Assembly: GCF_012927045.1 (NCBI RefSeq)
Contig: NZ_JABBFW010000014.1
Location: 62,001-126,000 of the forward strand
Length of the DNA stretch: 64,000 nt
Direction: 5' to 3'
DNA from: Azohydromonas caseinilytica
GTDB taxonomy: Bacteria > Pseudomonadota > Gammaproteobacteria > Burkholderiales > Burkholderiaceae_C
Under the pieces are notes generated by a model. The model was not told where the DNA came from. It did not search any database and saw only the letters and a program-made list of their open reading frames with translations. Of the stretch, positions 32,127-40,954 are shown piece by piece; positions within the stretch are counted from its first letter, which is position 1; each line of letters starts with the position of its first letter. A program made the position numbers and the translations under genes.

Positions 32127-32561
32127 ATGACCGGCGAGCGGGATCTGCGCAAGCTGCTGCGGCACATGACGCCGCAGTTGCAGCCCGGCACCTTCGTGTT
32201 CTGCAGCTTTTCGGGCGAAGAGGTACCTGCCGGCTTGGCTCCCATCGCCACGTTCCGCGAGGCCGAAGGGCTCAGCGCGATCCTCGCGCTGGACGACGCC
32301 CAGCGCGCCGGCGTGCCCTACCAGTTCGAGTCGGGCCTGATCACCCTCACGATTCACTCCTCGCTGGACGCCGTGGGGTTCCTGGCGGCAGTTTCCGCGG
32401 TGCTGGCCGACGCCGGCATCCCGTGCAACGCCGTGGCGACTTTCCACCACGACTACCTCTTCGTGCCGCGGGACATGGCGCAGCGGGCGCTGGATCTCCT
32501 CGTGGCGGTGGCTGTTGCGCCGATGCCGGTTCCAGCCCGGCAACAGCTGCCTTCAGATTGA
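32127..32561 (+). CDS. ACT-domain protein
   Basis: 144 residues, MTGERDLRKLLRHMTPQLQPGTFVFCSFSG to PARQQLPSD. The second half (FESGLITLTIHSSLDAVGFLAAVSAVLADAGIPCNAVATFHHDYLFVPRD, read in parts) is a clear ACT fold of the kind used for amino-acid or small-ligand sensing. Related single-gene proteins occur widely with no known target. It has no visible link to the neighbours; the 125 bases before it hold no gene. Confidence 0.75.
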   Translation: MTGERDLRKLLRHMTPQLQPGTFVFCSFSGEEVPAGLAPIATFREAEGLSAILALDDAQRAGVPYQFESGLITLTIHSSLDAVGFLAAVSAVLADAGIPCNAVATFHHDYLFVPRDMAQRALDLLVAVAVAPMPVPARQQLPSD

Positions 32562-32778
32562 ATGCTCCTTGTTACATCAGCCGGCAGAACAACAACGCCA
32601 AGCAGACAGACGGTGTGCAGCGGTGGAGTCGAAGCCACACCCAGAATCCGCTGCGTGCCCTGAGCCGCCTGCCGTCCAAATCAAGAGCGGATGTTCACCC
32701 GTGCCCGAAAATTAACCCACGGCAAGTTTTGTTTTATGAAAACATTCCTTTTGACAATTGCAGCTTGTCAATTGGTTT

Positions 32779-35700
32779 TTACCATCTGCCCGCCCGCTTC
32801 TCTTCGTCTTTCAACGATTCCCTAGTTCTGCTCTGGATTGCCTCGTCAATTATGTGTTGTGCCCAAACTCTCACTCTTTCGTGATCATGATCAAGGAGGG
32901 GCGTTACCACACTGATAAGCCGATCGTAGAATGGAACGAGTGAACCGGACCAAAAGAACGTATGCAAGTTTGCGCCGAGAGAATCCAAAACGCCATCAAC
33001 ATTCGAATAATCATTAATCAGCATCATGGCTGCTACTGACAAATGCCATACATCAGCCTCATCCTTTTCGATGGCCTTGACAATGCGTGCAATTAACGTA
33101 GGAGCGAGAGCCAGGTCATCGTTGCACCATTCCTTTAAAAAACGCAAATCCAAGTTGTCGATGGCACCTGACTTGTCTCCCCCCGCTCTCCGAGCACGCA
33201 GCGCCTCGCCAAGCTTCCACCTAGCAATGTTGCCACTCTGAGTGAGAGCCTGCCTAACAATGGGCCATGAGACCTCGGGCTGTTGCTCGAAGAGGGAACG
33301 AAATAGCTTCTCCACGAGATGATCAGAGATACGAGTTTCACCCGTAACCGAAAGACAGAGCTCTTGGGTCAAGACCTGTGCAATCTCAGCCGATTGTGGT
33401 ATTAGCCGACTGGCTGCAACCTCAAACTCATGCGCATCGCGCTGTGCTCGGCCTGATGAGAGCATTCCTCTCGTAGAGAGAATTGCGCTGAAATCTGGGT
33501 GAAGTGCCTCAACAGTTTCTGGCTGTCCGTGGCTATAAATAAAAAGAATGTCTAGAGCGATCCAAGCTCCATCAATACCCTTCTGCAAGAGTGCCCGGTT
33601 TAGCTTAGAAATCTGCTCAACAGATACCCCTGCCATCGCTTGCCCATTTGAGAGGCCGTACAGCAGATTCACCTCTATGTGACCAGCTTCAACAAGGCCT
33701 TGCAGTACAGCTGTGCGATTATTGTTAAGTCCCACACCACGAGCAATGCTTGGCAGCGATTGTCGCAGAGCAGGACTCTCTGCGAGTGCAGTGAACAATG
33801 CATCGCATGAAGTTGCGTCATGTTCAGCAACCACTGATAGCCAGCCACTGAGAAGTGCGCTATTTCGACGTTCAAATGGGATGTCGGTGAGTCGCGAAAG
33901 AATGACCGCATAAAGCGCCTGCGCCATACGGCTACCGCGTGCTAAGCCCTGACCGAAAGCGTATGCCTGCCGTTGCTCGCCCTGTAGGACGAGGTCTAGG
34001 TGCGAGACGACTGTTTCCCAGTTACGTCCAAAGTCTTGCCCAAGTGCTTCAGCCTCTCTTGCGGCAACATCAATCCAGCTACCGTCACTACTTTCAGTAT
34101 GCTCAAAAGGCGGCTCTGTTATTAAAAGCTTAAGCCGCTGAGGAATATCTGCCGGAGCTAATATTTGGAGCCAAGATTGCACCCGTGGCTCCGTTCCTAC
34201 CGGTGTCCCATCCAAATCATACTTAAGTACATCCTTGACAGCATCTACCGCTTGGACCCAAACCTTACCTTGGGCGCGAAGATCACTAATGACGTCACCG
34301 AGGGCCCATTCGACATCATCTAGCCGTCCATGCTGAACAAGCCCTCTAATGTGTGCAGCGATGATCGCTACAGCGTGTTCGCCGATGTCACCGGGCTCTT
34401 TTGCTAGCCGAACTAGTTCCTCAAGGCAATTTCTCCAGTATTCAAAAATTTCCTTCCATGTTTTCGGCCGGTACTGTGGCAGCGGACCAGAACTACCTTG
34501 ATACTCCGGGCCCGACATACCGGAAAAGTTATCTGTAGTTAAGGCCTTGTCAAGCGCCAAGATTGCAATGCGCCTAGCGTCAATTTCCTCATTGCGCCCC
34601 ATCTGGCGCAGTAAGGGGAATCGTAGATCGAGAGGAACCTGCGTCCCGGAGAGCAACACCATGAAAAGCCGGGTCAAGACCCCTGTGGCATTATTCGACC
34701 AAGTTTCGTTCTCGGCACAAGCAAGTTTGAATAAGAACCGGGCTGCTCGCGGAAAGCTTACCTCCCGAAATGCAAGCTTCTCTAAGGCCCATACAAGGTT
34801 CCGTCTGGGAGTGCCTGATAAGGTCCGAAGGTCGTCTGTTTTCCAATCGCCAAAGGCGTAATCAAGTGCTGCGACGGCATGCACCGGGTTCACTTCAGCG
34901 ATCGCGCGAAAGAGCTGCGAACCCAGATCAGAACTGAGCACTTTCGCTTGGCCAAAAGGGCCTGTCCTCCCACAAAGCTTCTCGGTTAAGCCTGATAGGG
35001 CCGGAACGAAGTCGAGCATTCGGATTCGTTCACAGAACGCATCAGCGAGTGCTGGAGGAAATGGGAGTGCGACAATCTCAGCAGCGCGCTCTGGAGGGCA
35101 TTTTTCCCACCAGTCTGCGGCTAGGCGGATAGCGAGTGGCCTAGGGCGAACCTGGATCAAACGCCCGTATTTTGTGACTGCTCCACTTTTCTGAAATTCG
35201 ACAAGCTCGGCATAGAAGTCATCCGTCGATACTTCTGGACAAAAAATAGATCGGACGAATTCCCTTTCTGGTGTGGTGTCGCCATCAAATCCTATGTTTT
35301 CGAATAGCGCGCAGGCTGCTATTACCTTGGCCGCACGTGACGCCACCTCGACATGTCTTCCAAGGAGCTTTGCTAAAACTTGCGGCGTAAGACGTGCTGA
35401 TAGTGGGGCTTTATCTGCTCGAGCTTCAGCGGTCCGAATTGCCATCAACGGGTACCCCTGCGCTAGTTCGTTAGCGATGAAACGCCGATCGTCCGGTGTG
35501 AGATCTTTGAAAGCAATATCAAGCAGGCCTTGTATCAAATCCGTACTTGCCGGTTCAAGACGTACCAACCTTGTCGGAGTGCCAGCGTACGCAGACGAAT
35601 CGAGATCATTTCCGATGGTAATTAATGCTAAGCGACTATCGGCGCGACGAGCTTCTTCAGCGAGGAATTCGTGCAATTCCAGCGGGCAGTCATCGACCAC

Positions 35701-36582
35701 GATTGTGCCAATGCAGTTTACGCGTCGCCAAGCACGCACTATCCCTTCAATGTCACTTGTTCGTGCTGCATTCAGGTAGCAGAACCGGCTTGAAAGCCTG
35801 GCCTGTTCTGGGTTAGCCGCTGGATCAGTCGGTGGACGGAATGCTTCAAAGACGAGCCTACTTTTGCCTAAGCCCGACGCGCCAGTAAGGCGAGTGATGC
35901 TCCGCTCTTCTGTTGCCGCCACCCGAAGAGACTTAACAATTTCGACTCGCGCTTTTTCTGCATCAGCAAAAGGAACTTCGAACGACGGGTATCCAGATAA
36001 CTCAGACCAAGTGAGCGCCCCGGCGCCCGGTTTGCCCAAATACTCAAATACGGCGGCAACTGCTGCCGGATATGTATTAACCCAACCCGCTATGTCTGTT
36101 GCGTCATAGATGTAGACGTCACCGGGCGTAAGCTTTTCTCCTTCGGCAACTTCAGAAGCGCTTGTAATGGCTTCTTTGAGAGCAGTTATGCGAGGATCTT
36201 TTGATTGGCCTACGCAGTCTCGGCCCAAAAACAAAACATAAGCACCTCCGCACTCGACTAGTTTTCGGACCTGTGGCTTTAAGGTTCCATCCTTATTTCG
36301 GACCTCAGACGAGCATGCCGCCTCACTCATGTCCGTGGCTTTTGCTTGAAAGCCGACTATTCGGCCCGGTAACATGGTAGTTTTATCCGGTCCGTCAGTC
36401 CAGCGCGCTAAACCGTCAATGCCACCGTCCTTGATGTATATGGAAAGTGGAACTTGGCTGTCATATTTTTCAATACGATTCGCCGAGAGTTCTAAGTTAA
36501 CAAGCCGCCATAGCAACTCCACGAGTTGGCTGTCCTTGAGAAGTTTGATGTCGTCGTTTGTTGTTTGTAGTGGCGAAGGCAC
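32779..36582 (-). CDS. Nuclease-STAND NTPase, candidate anti-phage protein
   Basis: 1267 residues from a GTG at 36582, with AAAGGAG seven bases upstream. The N-terminus (about 1-160) looks like a PD-(D/E)XK or Mrr-type nuclease: KDGGIDGLARW with Asp56, then GRIVGFQAKATD with Gln79 and Lys81. Next is an NTPase with P-loop TGASGLGKSRLV (234-241) and Walker B IGTIVVDDCP (Asp297/298). From about 400 to 1267 it is helical, repeat-like and without known motifs, a probable sensor. This three-part layout is that of Avs/AVAST and other STAND defence proteins. No partner gene is adjacent. Codon use is more AT-rich than the backbone. Promoter sequence should lie in 36583-36778. Confidence 0.75.
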   Translation of the reverse strand: MPSPLQTTNDDIKLLKDSQLVELLWRLVNLELSANRIEKYDSQVPLSIYIKDGGIDGLARWTDGPDKTTMLPGRIVGFQAKATDMSEAACSSEVRNKDGTLKPQVRKLVECGGAYVLFLGRDCVGQSKDPRITALKEAITSASEVAEGEKLTPGDVYIYDATDIAGWVNTYPAAVAAVFEYLGKPGAGALTWSELSGYPSFEVPFADAEKARVEIVKSLRVAATEERSITRLTGASGLGKSRLVFEAFRPPTDPAANPEQARLSSRFCYLNAARTSDIEGIVRAWRRVNCIGTIVVDDCPLELHEFLAEEARRADSRLALITIGNDLDSSAYAGTPTRLVRLEPASTDLIQGLLDIAFKDLTPDDRRFIANELAQGYPLMAIRTAEARADKAPLSARLTPQVLAKLLGRHVEVASRAAKVIAACALFENIGFDGDTTPEREFVRSIFCPEVSTDDFYAELVEFQKSGAVTKYGRLIQVRPRPLAIRLAADWWEKCPPERAAEIVALPFPPALADAFCERIRMLDFVPALSGLTEKLCGRTGPFGQAKVLSSDLGSQLFRAIAEVNPVHAVAALDYAFGDWKTDDLRTLSGTPRRNLVWALEKLAFREVSFPRAARFLFKLACAENETWSNNATGVLTRLFMVLLSGTQVPLDLRFPLLRQMGRNEEIDARRIAILALDKALTTDNFSGMSGPEYQGSSGPLPQYRPKTWKEIFEYWRNCLEELVRLAKEPGDIGEHAVAIIAAHIRGLVQHGRLDDVEWALGDVISDLRAQGKVWVQAVDAVKDVLKYDLDGTPVGTEPRVQSWLQILAPADIPQRLKLLITEPPFEHTESSDGSWIDVAAREAEALGQDFGRNWETVVSHLDLVLQGEQRQAYAFGQGLARGSRMAQALYAVILSRLTDIPFERRNSALLSGWLSVVAEHDATSCDALFTALAESPALRQSLPSIARGVGLNNNRTAVLQGLVEAGHIEVNLLYGLSNGQAMAGVSVEQISKLNRALLQKGIDGAWIALDILFIYSHGQPETVEALHPDFSAILSTRGMLSSGRAQRDAHEFEVAASRLIPQSAEIAQVLTQELCLSVTGETRISDHLVEKLFRSLFEQQPEVSWPIVRQALTQSGNIARWKLGEALRARRAGGDKSGAIDNLDLRFLKEWCNDDLALAPTLIARIVKAIEKDEADVWHLSVAAMMLINDYSNVDGVLDSLGANLHTFFWSGSLVPFYDRLISVVTPLLDHDHERVRVWAQHIIDEAIQSRTRESLKDEEKRAGRW

Positions 36583-36778
36583 GCTTGTCTCCTTTCCTTG
36601 ACTTGGTTTTTACTTGCTGGCTTGTCCTGAAACCGCAGGAGTTAGCGGTTGTGATAAAGGCTGGCTTGGCTTAGCTGTCTGGTTTGCCATAATAGCCGGA
36701 TGTGACCGGCCATGGGTGGGGCGGCGGTTCCAGGCTGCGCGCTTTCATACGCCATGCACTGGATGAATTCGCGACGGC

Positions 36779-36913
36779 TTACTTGAAATCCCGGCTCTCG
36801 GTTTCCATCGTCCCAGTAGCGGCATAAGTTCTTACAGCCGCCGGGCGATGAGGTACCGCACTTACCCTTCGCGCTACCACACGCTGTAGACGGCCAGCAG
36901 CCCGGAGTGCGGC
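36779..36913 (-). pseudogene. dnaE2: 3' end of a decayed dnaE2 (error-prone polymerase) gene, outer half of IS21 insertion
   Basis: Joining bases 39546 and 36913 on the minus strand gives SLREPRRREMPHSGLLAVYSVW, then a stop, REG, stop, VRYLIARRL, stop, and LMPLLG; the last part (TMETESRDFK) follows in another frame. This matches the C-terminus of DnaE2/ImuC (VWQREGEVRHL..., ETESRDFH). Several stops and a frameshift show long decay. IS21 sits within it. Confidence 0.7.
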
Positions 36914-37097
36914 TGTCACTTTCCGCCGTATAGGCGCCACGGCGTTTTCGGCGTCATGGAGCCACGCGGTTTCCGCCGTAATGGAGCCACTTCGTTTTCG
37001 GCATATAGGAGCCACCCAGGGCTGACGGGCACCTCGATCTGAGCCCGGCCGCGTCGGTGCTGAAGTGCGTGCCATCCAGGCAAGCACGGAGGCAGCG

Positions 37098-38642
37098 ATG
37101 GGCCGAAGGAGGTTCGAGATGTTCCAGTACCGATCCGTGCTGGCGCAGATCCGGCGCGGCGCTTCCGACCGCGAACTCGCACGCAGCCACGCCATGGGCC
37201 GGCGCAAGCTCGCCGAGTTCCGGGCGCTGGCCGCCATGCAGGGCTGGCTCGACGCCGAGGCGCCGCTGCCGGACGAGGCCCAGATCGCCGCGGCGCTGGA
37301 GCCGGCAAAGCAGGCCGCCAGCACCGTCTCGAGCCTGGAGTCGCACCGCCAGCGCATCCAGGAGTGGCTGGAGCAGTCGGTGCCCGCCACCGCGATCCTG
37401 GCGGCGCTCAAGCGCAACCACGGCTACCCGGGCAGCTACTCCTCGCTGTACCGGATGATCGTCTCCATCCGCGGCGAGACGCCGCCGGCGGCCACCGTGC
37501 CGCTGGCGTTCGCACCGGGCGAGGCGGCGCAGGTGGACTTCGGCGCCGGGCCGAAGCTGCTGCACCCCGACGGCAGCGTGCGGCGCACCTGGGCGTTCGT
37601 GATGACGCTGTGCTTCAGCCGCCACCAGTACGTCGAGTTCGTCTGGGACCAGACAGTGGCAACCTGGCTGGGCTGCCATCGCCGCGCCTTCGAGTGGTTC
37701 ACGGCCGTGCCCAGGCGGCTGGTGATCGACAACGCCAAGTGCGCCATCAGCAAGGCCTGTATCCACGACCCGGTGGTGCAGCGCGCCTACGCCGAGTGCG
37801 CCGAGGGCTGGGGCTTCCGGATAGACCCTTGTCCCCCAGGCGACGCCCCTAAAAAAGGAATCGTCGAAGCGGGGGTCAAGTTCGTGAAGATGAACTTCCT
37901 GCCGCTGCGCGAGTTCCGCGACCTGGCTGACCTCAACGCGCAGGCCTGCGGCTGGGTGATGAACGAGGCTGGCCAGCGCGTGCACGGCACGACACGTCAG
38001 AAGCCGCTGACGCTGTTCGAGCTGGACCGGGCGCACATGCTGGAGCTGCCCGCCGTCGCGCCCGACCTGGGCACCTGGCACCGCGTCACGGTGCACCGCG
38101 ACTGCCACGTCGCCCACGAGCGCGCGCTGTACTCGGTGCCGTTCACGCTGGTGGGCAAGACGCTGTGGCTGCGCGCCACCGACACCGCGGTGTTCGTCTA
38201 CCACGAGCACCAGCTGGTGGCCACGCACCGGCGCGCGCAGCGCCCGGGCGAGCGCGTGAGCGTGCGCGATCACCTCCCGCCCGAGGCCCAGCTCTTCTTC
38301 GCCCACGACCGCGCCTGGTGCCTGCAGCAGGCGCGCGAGATCGGCACCGCGTGCGCCGAGCTCATCGAGCAGATGCTCACCGACCGCATCCTGGAGCGGC
38401 TGCGCGCCGCCCAAGGCGTGCTGCGCATGCGCGACACCTACGGCGCCGAGCGGCTCGAAGCCGCCTGCGCGCGGGCGCTGCTGCATGCCAGCCCGTTCTA
38501 CCGCACGGTCAAGACCATCCTGGCCGGCGGCTACGACCGACAGCCGCTGAGCGTGGCCGAGCTTGGCCACGTGCACGCGCCCGGCGCACGCTTCGTGCGC
38601 AGTGCGCAGCTGCTGTTCGACCCCGACGCTCCGCGTCACTGA
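37098..38642 (+). CDS. istA: IstA transposase of IS21 element
   Basis: 514 residues from the ATG at 37098 with GGAGG upstream. An N-terminal helix-turn-helix (VLAQIRRGASDRELARSHAMGRRKLAEF, read in parts) is followed by an rve integrase core with catalytic Asp in AAQVDFG, Asp in RLVIDNAKCA and Glu in KKGIVEAGVKFVK. The C-terminus has the Mu-transposase-like domain (RVTVHRDCHVAHERALYSVP). It acts with IstB. No stop or frameshift is seen. Confidence 0.95.
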   Translation: MGRRRFEMFQYRSVLAQIRRGASDRELARSHAMGRRKLAEFRALAAMQGWLDAEAPLPDEAQIAAALEPAKQAASTVSSLESHRQRIQEWLEQSVPATAILAALKRNHGYPGSYSSLYRMIVSIRGETPPAATVPLAFAPGEAAQVDFGAGPKLLHPDGSVRRTWAFVMTLCFSRHQYVEFVWDQTVATWLGCHRRAFEWFTAVPRRLVIDNAKCAISKACIHDPVVQRAYAECAEGWGFRIDPCPPGDAPKKGIVEAGVKFVKMNFLPLREFRDLADLNAQACGWVMNEAGQRVHGTTRQKPLTLFELDRAHMLELPAVAPDLGTWHRVTVHRDCHVAHERALYSVPFTLVGKTLWLRATDTAVFVYHEHQLVATHRRAQRPGERVSVRDHLPPEAQLFFAHDRAWCLQQAREIGTACAELIEQMLTDRILERLRAAQGVLRMRDTYGAERLEAACARALLHASPFYRTVKTILAGGYDRQPLSVAELGHVHAPGARFVRSAQLLFDPDAPRH

Positions 38643-38666
38643 CCTTCCTCTTGTGGAGTGCTTGCC

Positions 38667-39455
38667 ATGAACCCCATGCCAGTGCTGAGCCCGCACCTGA
38701 AGCAGCTTCGCCTCTCGGGCATCCTCGACTCGCTGGAGGCGCGCAACCGCCAGGCCATCGAGTCCAAGCTCGCCTACACCGAGTTCCTCGCCTTGCTGGT
38801 GGAGGACGAGGTCGCGCGGCGCGAGCAGAAGAAGTTCGTCACCCGGCTGCGACGCGCCGCCTTCCGCAGCAGCAAGACGCTGGAGCAGTTCGACTTCGAG
38901 CGGCTGCCCGAGCTCAACCGCGCCCTGGTGCACGAGCTCGCCACCGGGCGCTACCTGGAGGAGAAGTCACCGGTCCTCATCGTCGGCCCGTGTGGAACGG
39001 GCAAAAGTCATCTGGCCCAGGCGCTGGGGCACTGCGCGGTGCGCCAGGGCGTGGACGTGGCCTTCATGACCTGCAGCCAGCTCACCGCCTCGCTCAACGC
39101 CGCCCGCGCCACCGGCGGCTACGAGCGCCGGCTGGCCAACCTGGCGCGCGTGCCACTGTTGATCATTGACGACTTCGGCCTGAAACCACTGCGCCCGCCG
39201 GCCGACGAGGACCTGCACGAGCTCATGGCCGAGCGCTACGAGAGCGTGGCCACCATCGTCACCAGCAACCTCGACTTCCAGGAGTGGGACCAGGCGTTCC
39301 CGGCCAACAAGCTGCTGGCCAGCGCCACGCTGGACCGCATGCGCCACAACGCCTACTGCCTGGTGCTCGACGGCACGAGCTACCGCGCACCGCGGCAACT
39401 CCCTACCGTCATCCACAACCGGCTTGCCAGCGGCTCAAAGGCCGCCCAAGCTTGA
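38667..39455 (+). CDS. istB: IstB ATPase helper of IS21 element
   Basis: 262 residues from the ATG at 38667, with GGAG at 38655. It is a DnaA/DnaC-like AAA+ ATPase: Walker A IVGPCGTGKSHLAQAL, Walker B LLIIDDFGLKPL, sensor TIVTSNLDFQEWDQAFP, and a C-terminal YRAPRQLPTV. It regulates IstA and target capture. The gap after istA is 24 bases. Confidence 0.96.
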   Translation: MNPMPVLSPHLKQLRLSGILDSLEARNRQAIESKLAYTEFLALLVEDEVARREQKKFVTRLRRAAFRSSKTLEQFDFERLPELNRALVHELATGRYLEEKSPVLIVGPCGTGKSHLAQALGHCAVRQGVDVAFMTCSQLTASLNAARATGGYERRLANLARVPLLIIDDFGLKPLRPPADEDLHELMAERYESVATIVTSNLDFQEWDQAFPANKLLASATLDRMRHNAYCLVLDGTSYRAPRQLPTVIHNRLASGSKAAQA

Positions 39456-39545
39456 GGCCGTCACCGGTGTCCAAAAGAGCCCTTCGACGTGGCTCCTATA
39501 TGCCGAAAAAGGCCGGCTCCTATATGCCGGAAAGTGACATGCGGC

Positions 39546-39690
39546 ATTTCCCGGCGCCGCGGCTCGCGCAGGGACCGCCACACGATGACCTTCACTGTGC
39601 CGGTCTCGCCGTCCAGCGTCAAAGGGCCGACGCCTTTGGTGAGGCTGGTCGCGCACCCGCGCGGCGTGCCGCGCGGGCCAGGGCCACGCA
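39546..39690 (-). pseudogene. dnaE2: dnaE2 relic, inner half of IS21 insertion
   Basis: Minus-strand reading gives GVGPLTLDGETGTVKVIVWRSLREPRRRE, close to the OB-fold segment of DnaE2 (FVTLEDETGTVNVIVWP). It continues across the IS21 target site into 36913. Only about 90 residues of the polymerase remain in total. Upstream of 39690 similarity fades. Confidence 0.65.
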
Positions 39691-40015
39691 GTAGCCCTCA
39701 ATACGCGCCTCGTGTGCATCCGAGCTGCAGCTATATGCCTACTATGACACCCTGGCTGCTCGCCACACCGTCTACACCGCTGCGGTTGAACGCAACTCAT
39801 CGCACTGGTCGAGGACCACTCGCAACTGAACGCTCATTGGCGCCGTGCCTTTCCAGCTCAACCCCGAACGCGAGGCCATCGTTGAGACGCACTCGCTTAC
39901 CCCGAATAGCCTGTCTCTGGCTGCATACTCCAGGCGACAGGTACGTTGACGCTCGCCGTACGTCAGGCGGTAACTACCTTAACGGGCGCTGGGTTCACTT
40001 GAACAACTTTTGCAT
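39691..40015. other. Non-coding or decayed sequence
   Basis: 325 bases with no convincing gene on either strand, between the dnaE2 relic and the HEPN gene. Likely further eroded polymerase or mobile-element debris. Confidence 0.4.
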
Positions 40016-40732
40016 TCATCTCGCACGCAATTTATCTTTCTGATAGGTGTATATGGGGAGAATGGAGTCATAAAGCTGAAAAAGCTTTTCCTCAATATTG
40101 CCTAAATATATGCCAAGTTCTTCCCTTTTTGTTTCTAAGTAAGATTTTTTTATAATTCTCAATTCCTCCGGCTTTATGAATGAACCTTTGCCAACTTCTT
40201 TCGATAGGCGATCTGCACTGATGATCAAATTTAGTTTATCAAGCTGGTCTTCAGAGTGGCGACCATGGTGTATCACGGTATTCCTGATTAATCTATATCC
40301 ATTGCAGGCCTTGTTGATATTCTTGAGCTTTTCGTCCAATTTAAACTTTTTTACATGCTCATTCGTAACCATAATGTTGTGGCTTATGGATTCGTTGCTA
40401 ATACCTAGATCGAGTATTCTATTGACAAAAATCAGAGTCCTGTCATAAATTGACTGGACTCTTATAATGCAATTTTCAACAAGCATTTCTATGTATGCCT
40501 CATCTGATTGACCTGTCTCGCTAAATAATTCTACGTGGCTCACGTCTAGGAGCGACAGAGAAAGCTTTGTTTTCTCTGTCGACGATATAATAGTTGTCAG
40601 CGCCTTTGCGCAAGAAATTATGTAAAGATCTAGGTCGCTTTTTAGTTTTGGATGGACACCTCCATTGCTAGTTTCTGCCGACAATAGTGGACTTTCTTTG
40701 TCCAGAAGAATTTCAGTTTCAATTTTGTGCAT
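40016..40732 (-). CDS. HEPN-type protein, Cthe_2314-like
   Basis: 238 residues from the ATG at 40730-40732 (MHKIETEILLDKES), with a weak CGAGAA site. The frame is open to 40825 through GC-rich sequence that looks foreign to it. All-helical, with VENCIIRVQSIYDRTLIFVNRILDLG and the HEPN motif RxxxxH in LIRNTVIHHGRHS. It resembles the Cthe_2314 HEPN family, putative RNases or their structural relatives. Strongly AT-rich against its neighbours, so recently acquired. HEPN proteins often serve in toxin or phage defence, but no nucleotidyltransferase or kinase partner is beside it. Confidence 0.6.
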   Translation of the reverse strand: MHKIETEILLDKESPLLSAETSNGGVHPKLKSDLDLYIISCAKALTTIISSTEKTKLSLSLLDVSHVELFSETGQSDEAYIEMLVENCIIRVQSIYDRTLIFVNRILDLGISNESISHNIMVTNEHVKKFKLDEKLKNINKACNGYRLIRNTVIHHGRHSEDQLDKLNLIISADRLSKEVGKGSFIKPEELRIIKKSYLETKREELGIYLGNIEEKLFQLYDSILPIYTYQKDKLRAR

Positions 40733-40858
40733 GTATTTCTCGGTAAATATTGCGTCAATTCGACTTGGAAGCCTTGGGAACGTTCCCTCACTTCCGCCAA
40801 CCGGCCAAGCCAGCTTGCCTCGCACGAGAACGTCGACTGTCCTCGTGATGAAAGAAGC

Positions 40859-40954
40859 CCACCCACATCAAGCGCCAATGAAGCGCTGCAGCTGGCGGCG
40901 CCATTGGCCGAGCCAATCTGTCAGCAGCAAGGCGGTATCGTCGAACCTGCCTTA
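40859..40954 (+). pseudogene. C-terminal coding relic interrupted by the IS5-family element
   Basis: If the IS and one TTA copy are removed, a plus frame reads ANEALQLAAPLAEPICQQQ, GGIVEPALASNAAVNEGNSV, stop (ending at 41886). It looks like the end of a plasmid protein whose start was lost upstream, where the sequence changes to the AT-rich HEPN gene. Family unknown. Confidence 0.3.

Larger units (their letters stand above)
36914..39539. mobile_element. IS21-family insertion sequence, complete
   Basis: 2626 bases with terminal inverted repeats TGTCACTTTCCG (36914) and CGGAAAGTGACA (ending 39539), and a 6-base target duplication TGCGGC (36908-36913 and 39540-39545). The left end has four direct repeats of a 25-base unit ending at 36940, 36965, 36990 and 37015 (each ends GGAGCCAC or GGCGCCAC). 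The right end has two inverted copies (39489 and 39513). Such arrays are IstA-binding sites. istA and istB are intact, so the element looks active. Confidence 0.95.

Noticed and set aside
36640-36778. A tRNA-like or attachment site upstream of the STAND gene
   Set aside because: Repeated GGCTTGGC-type words are present but no cloverleaf or integrase is nearby.
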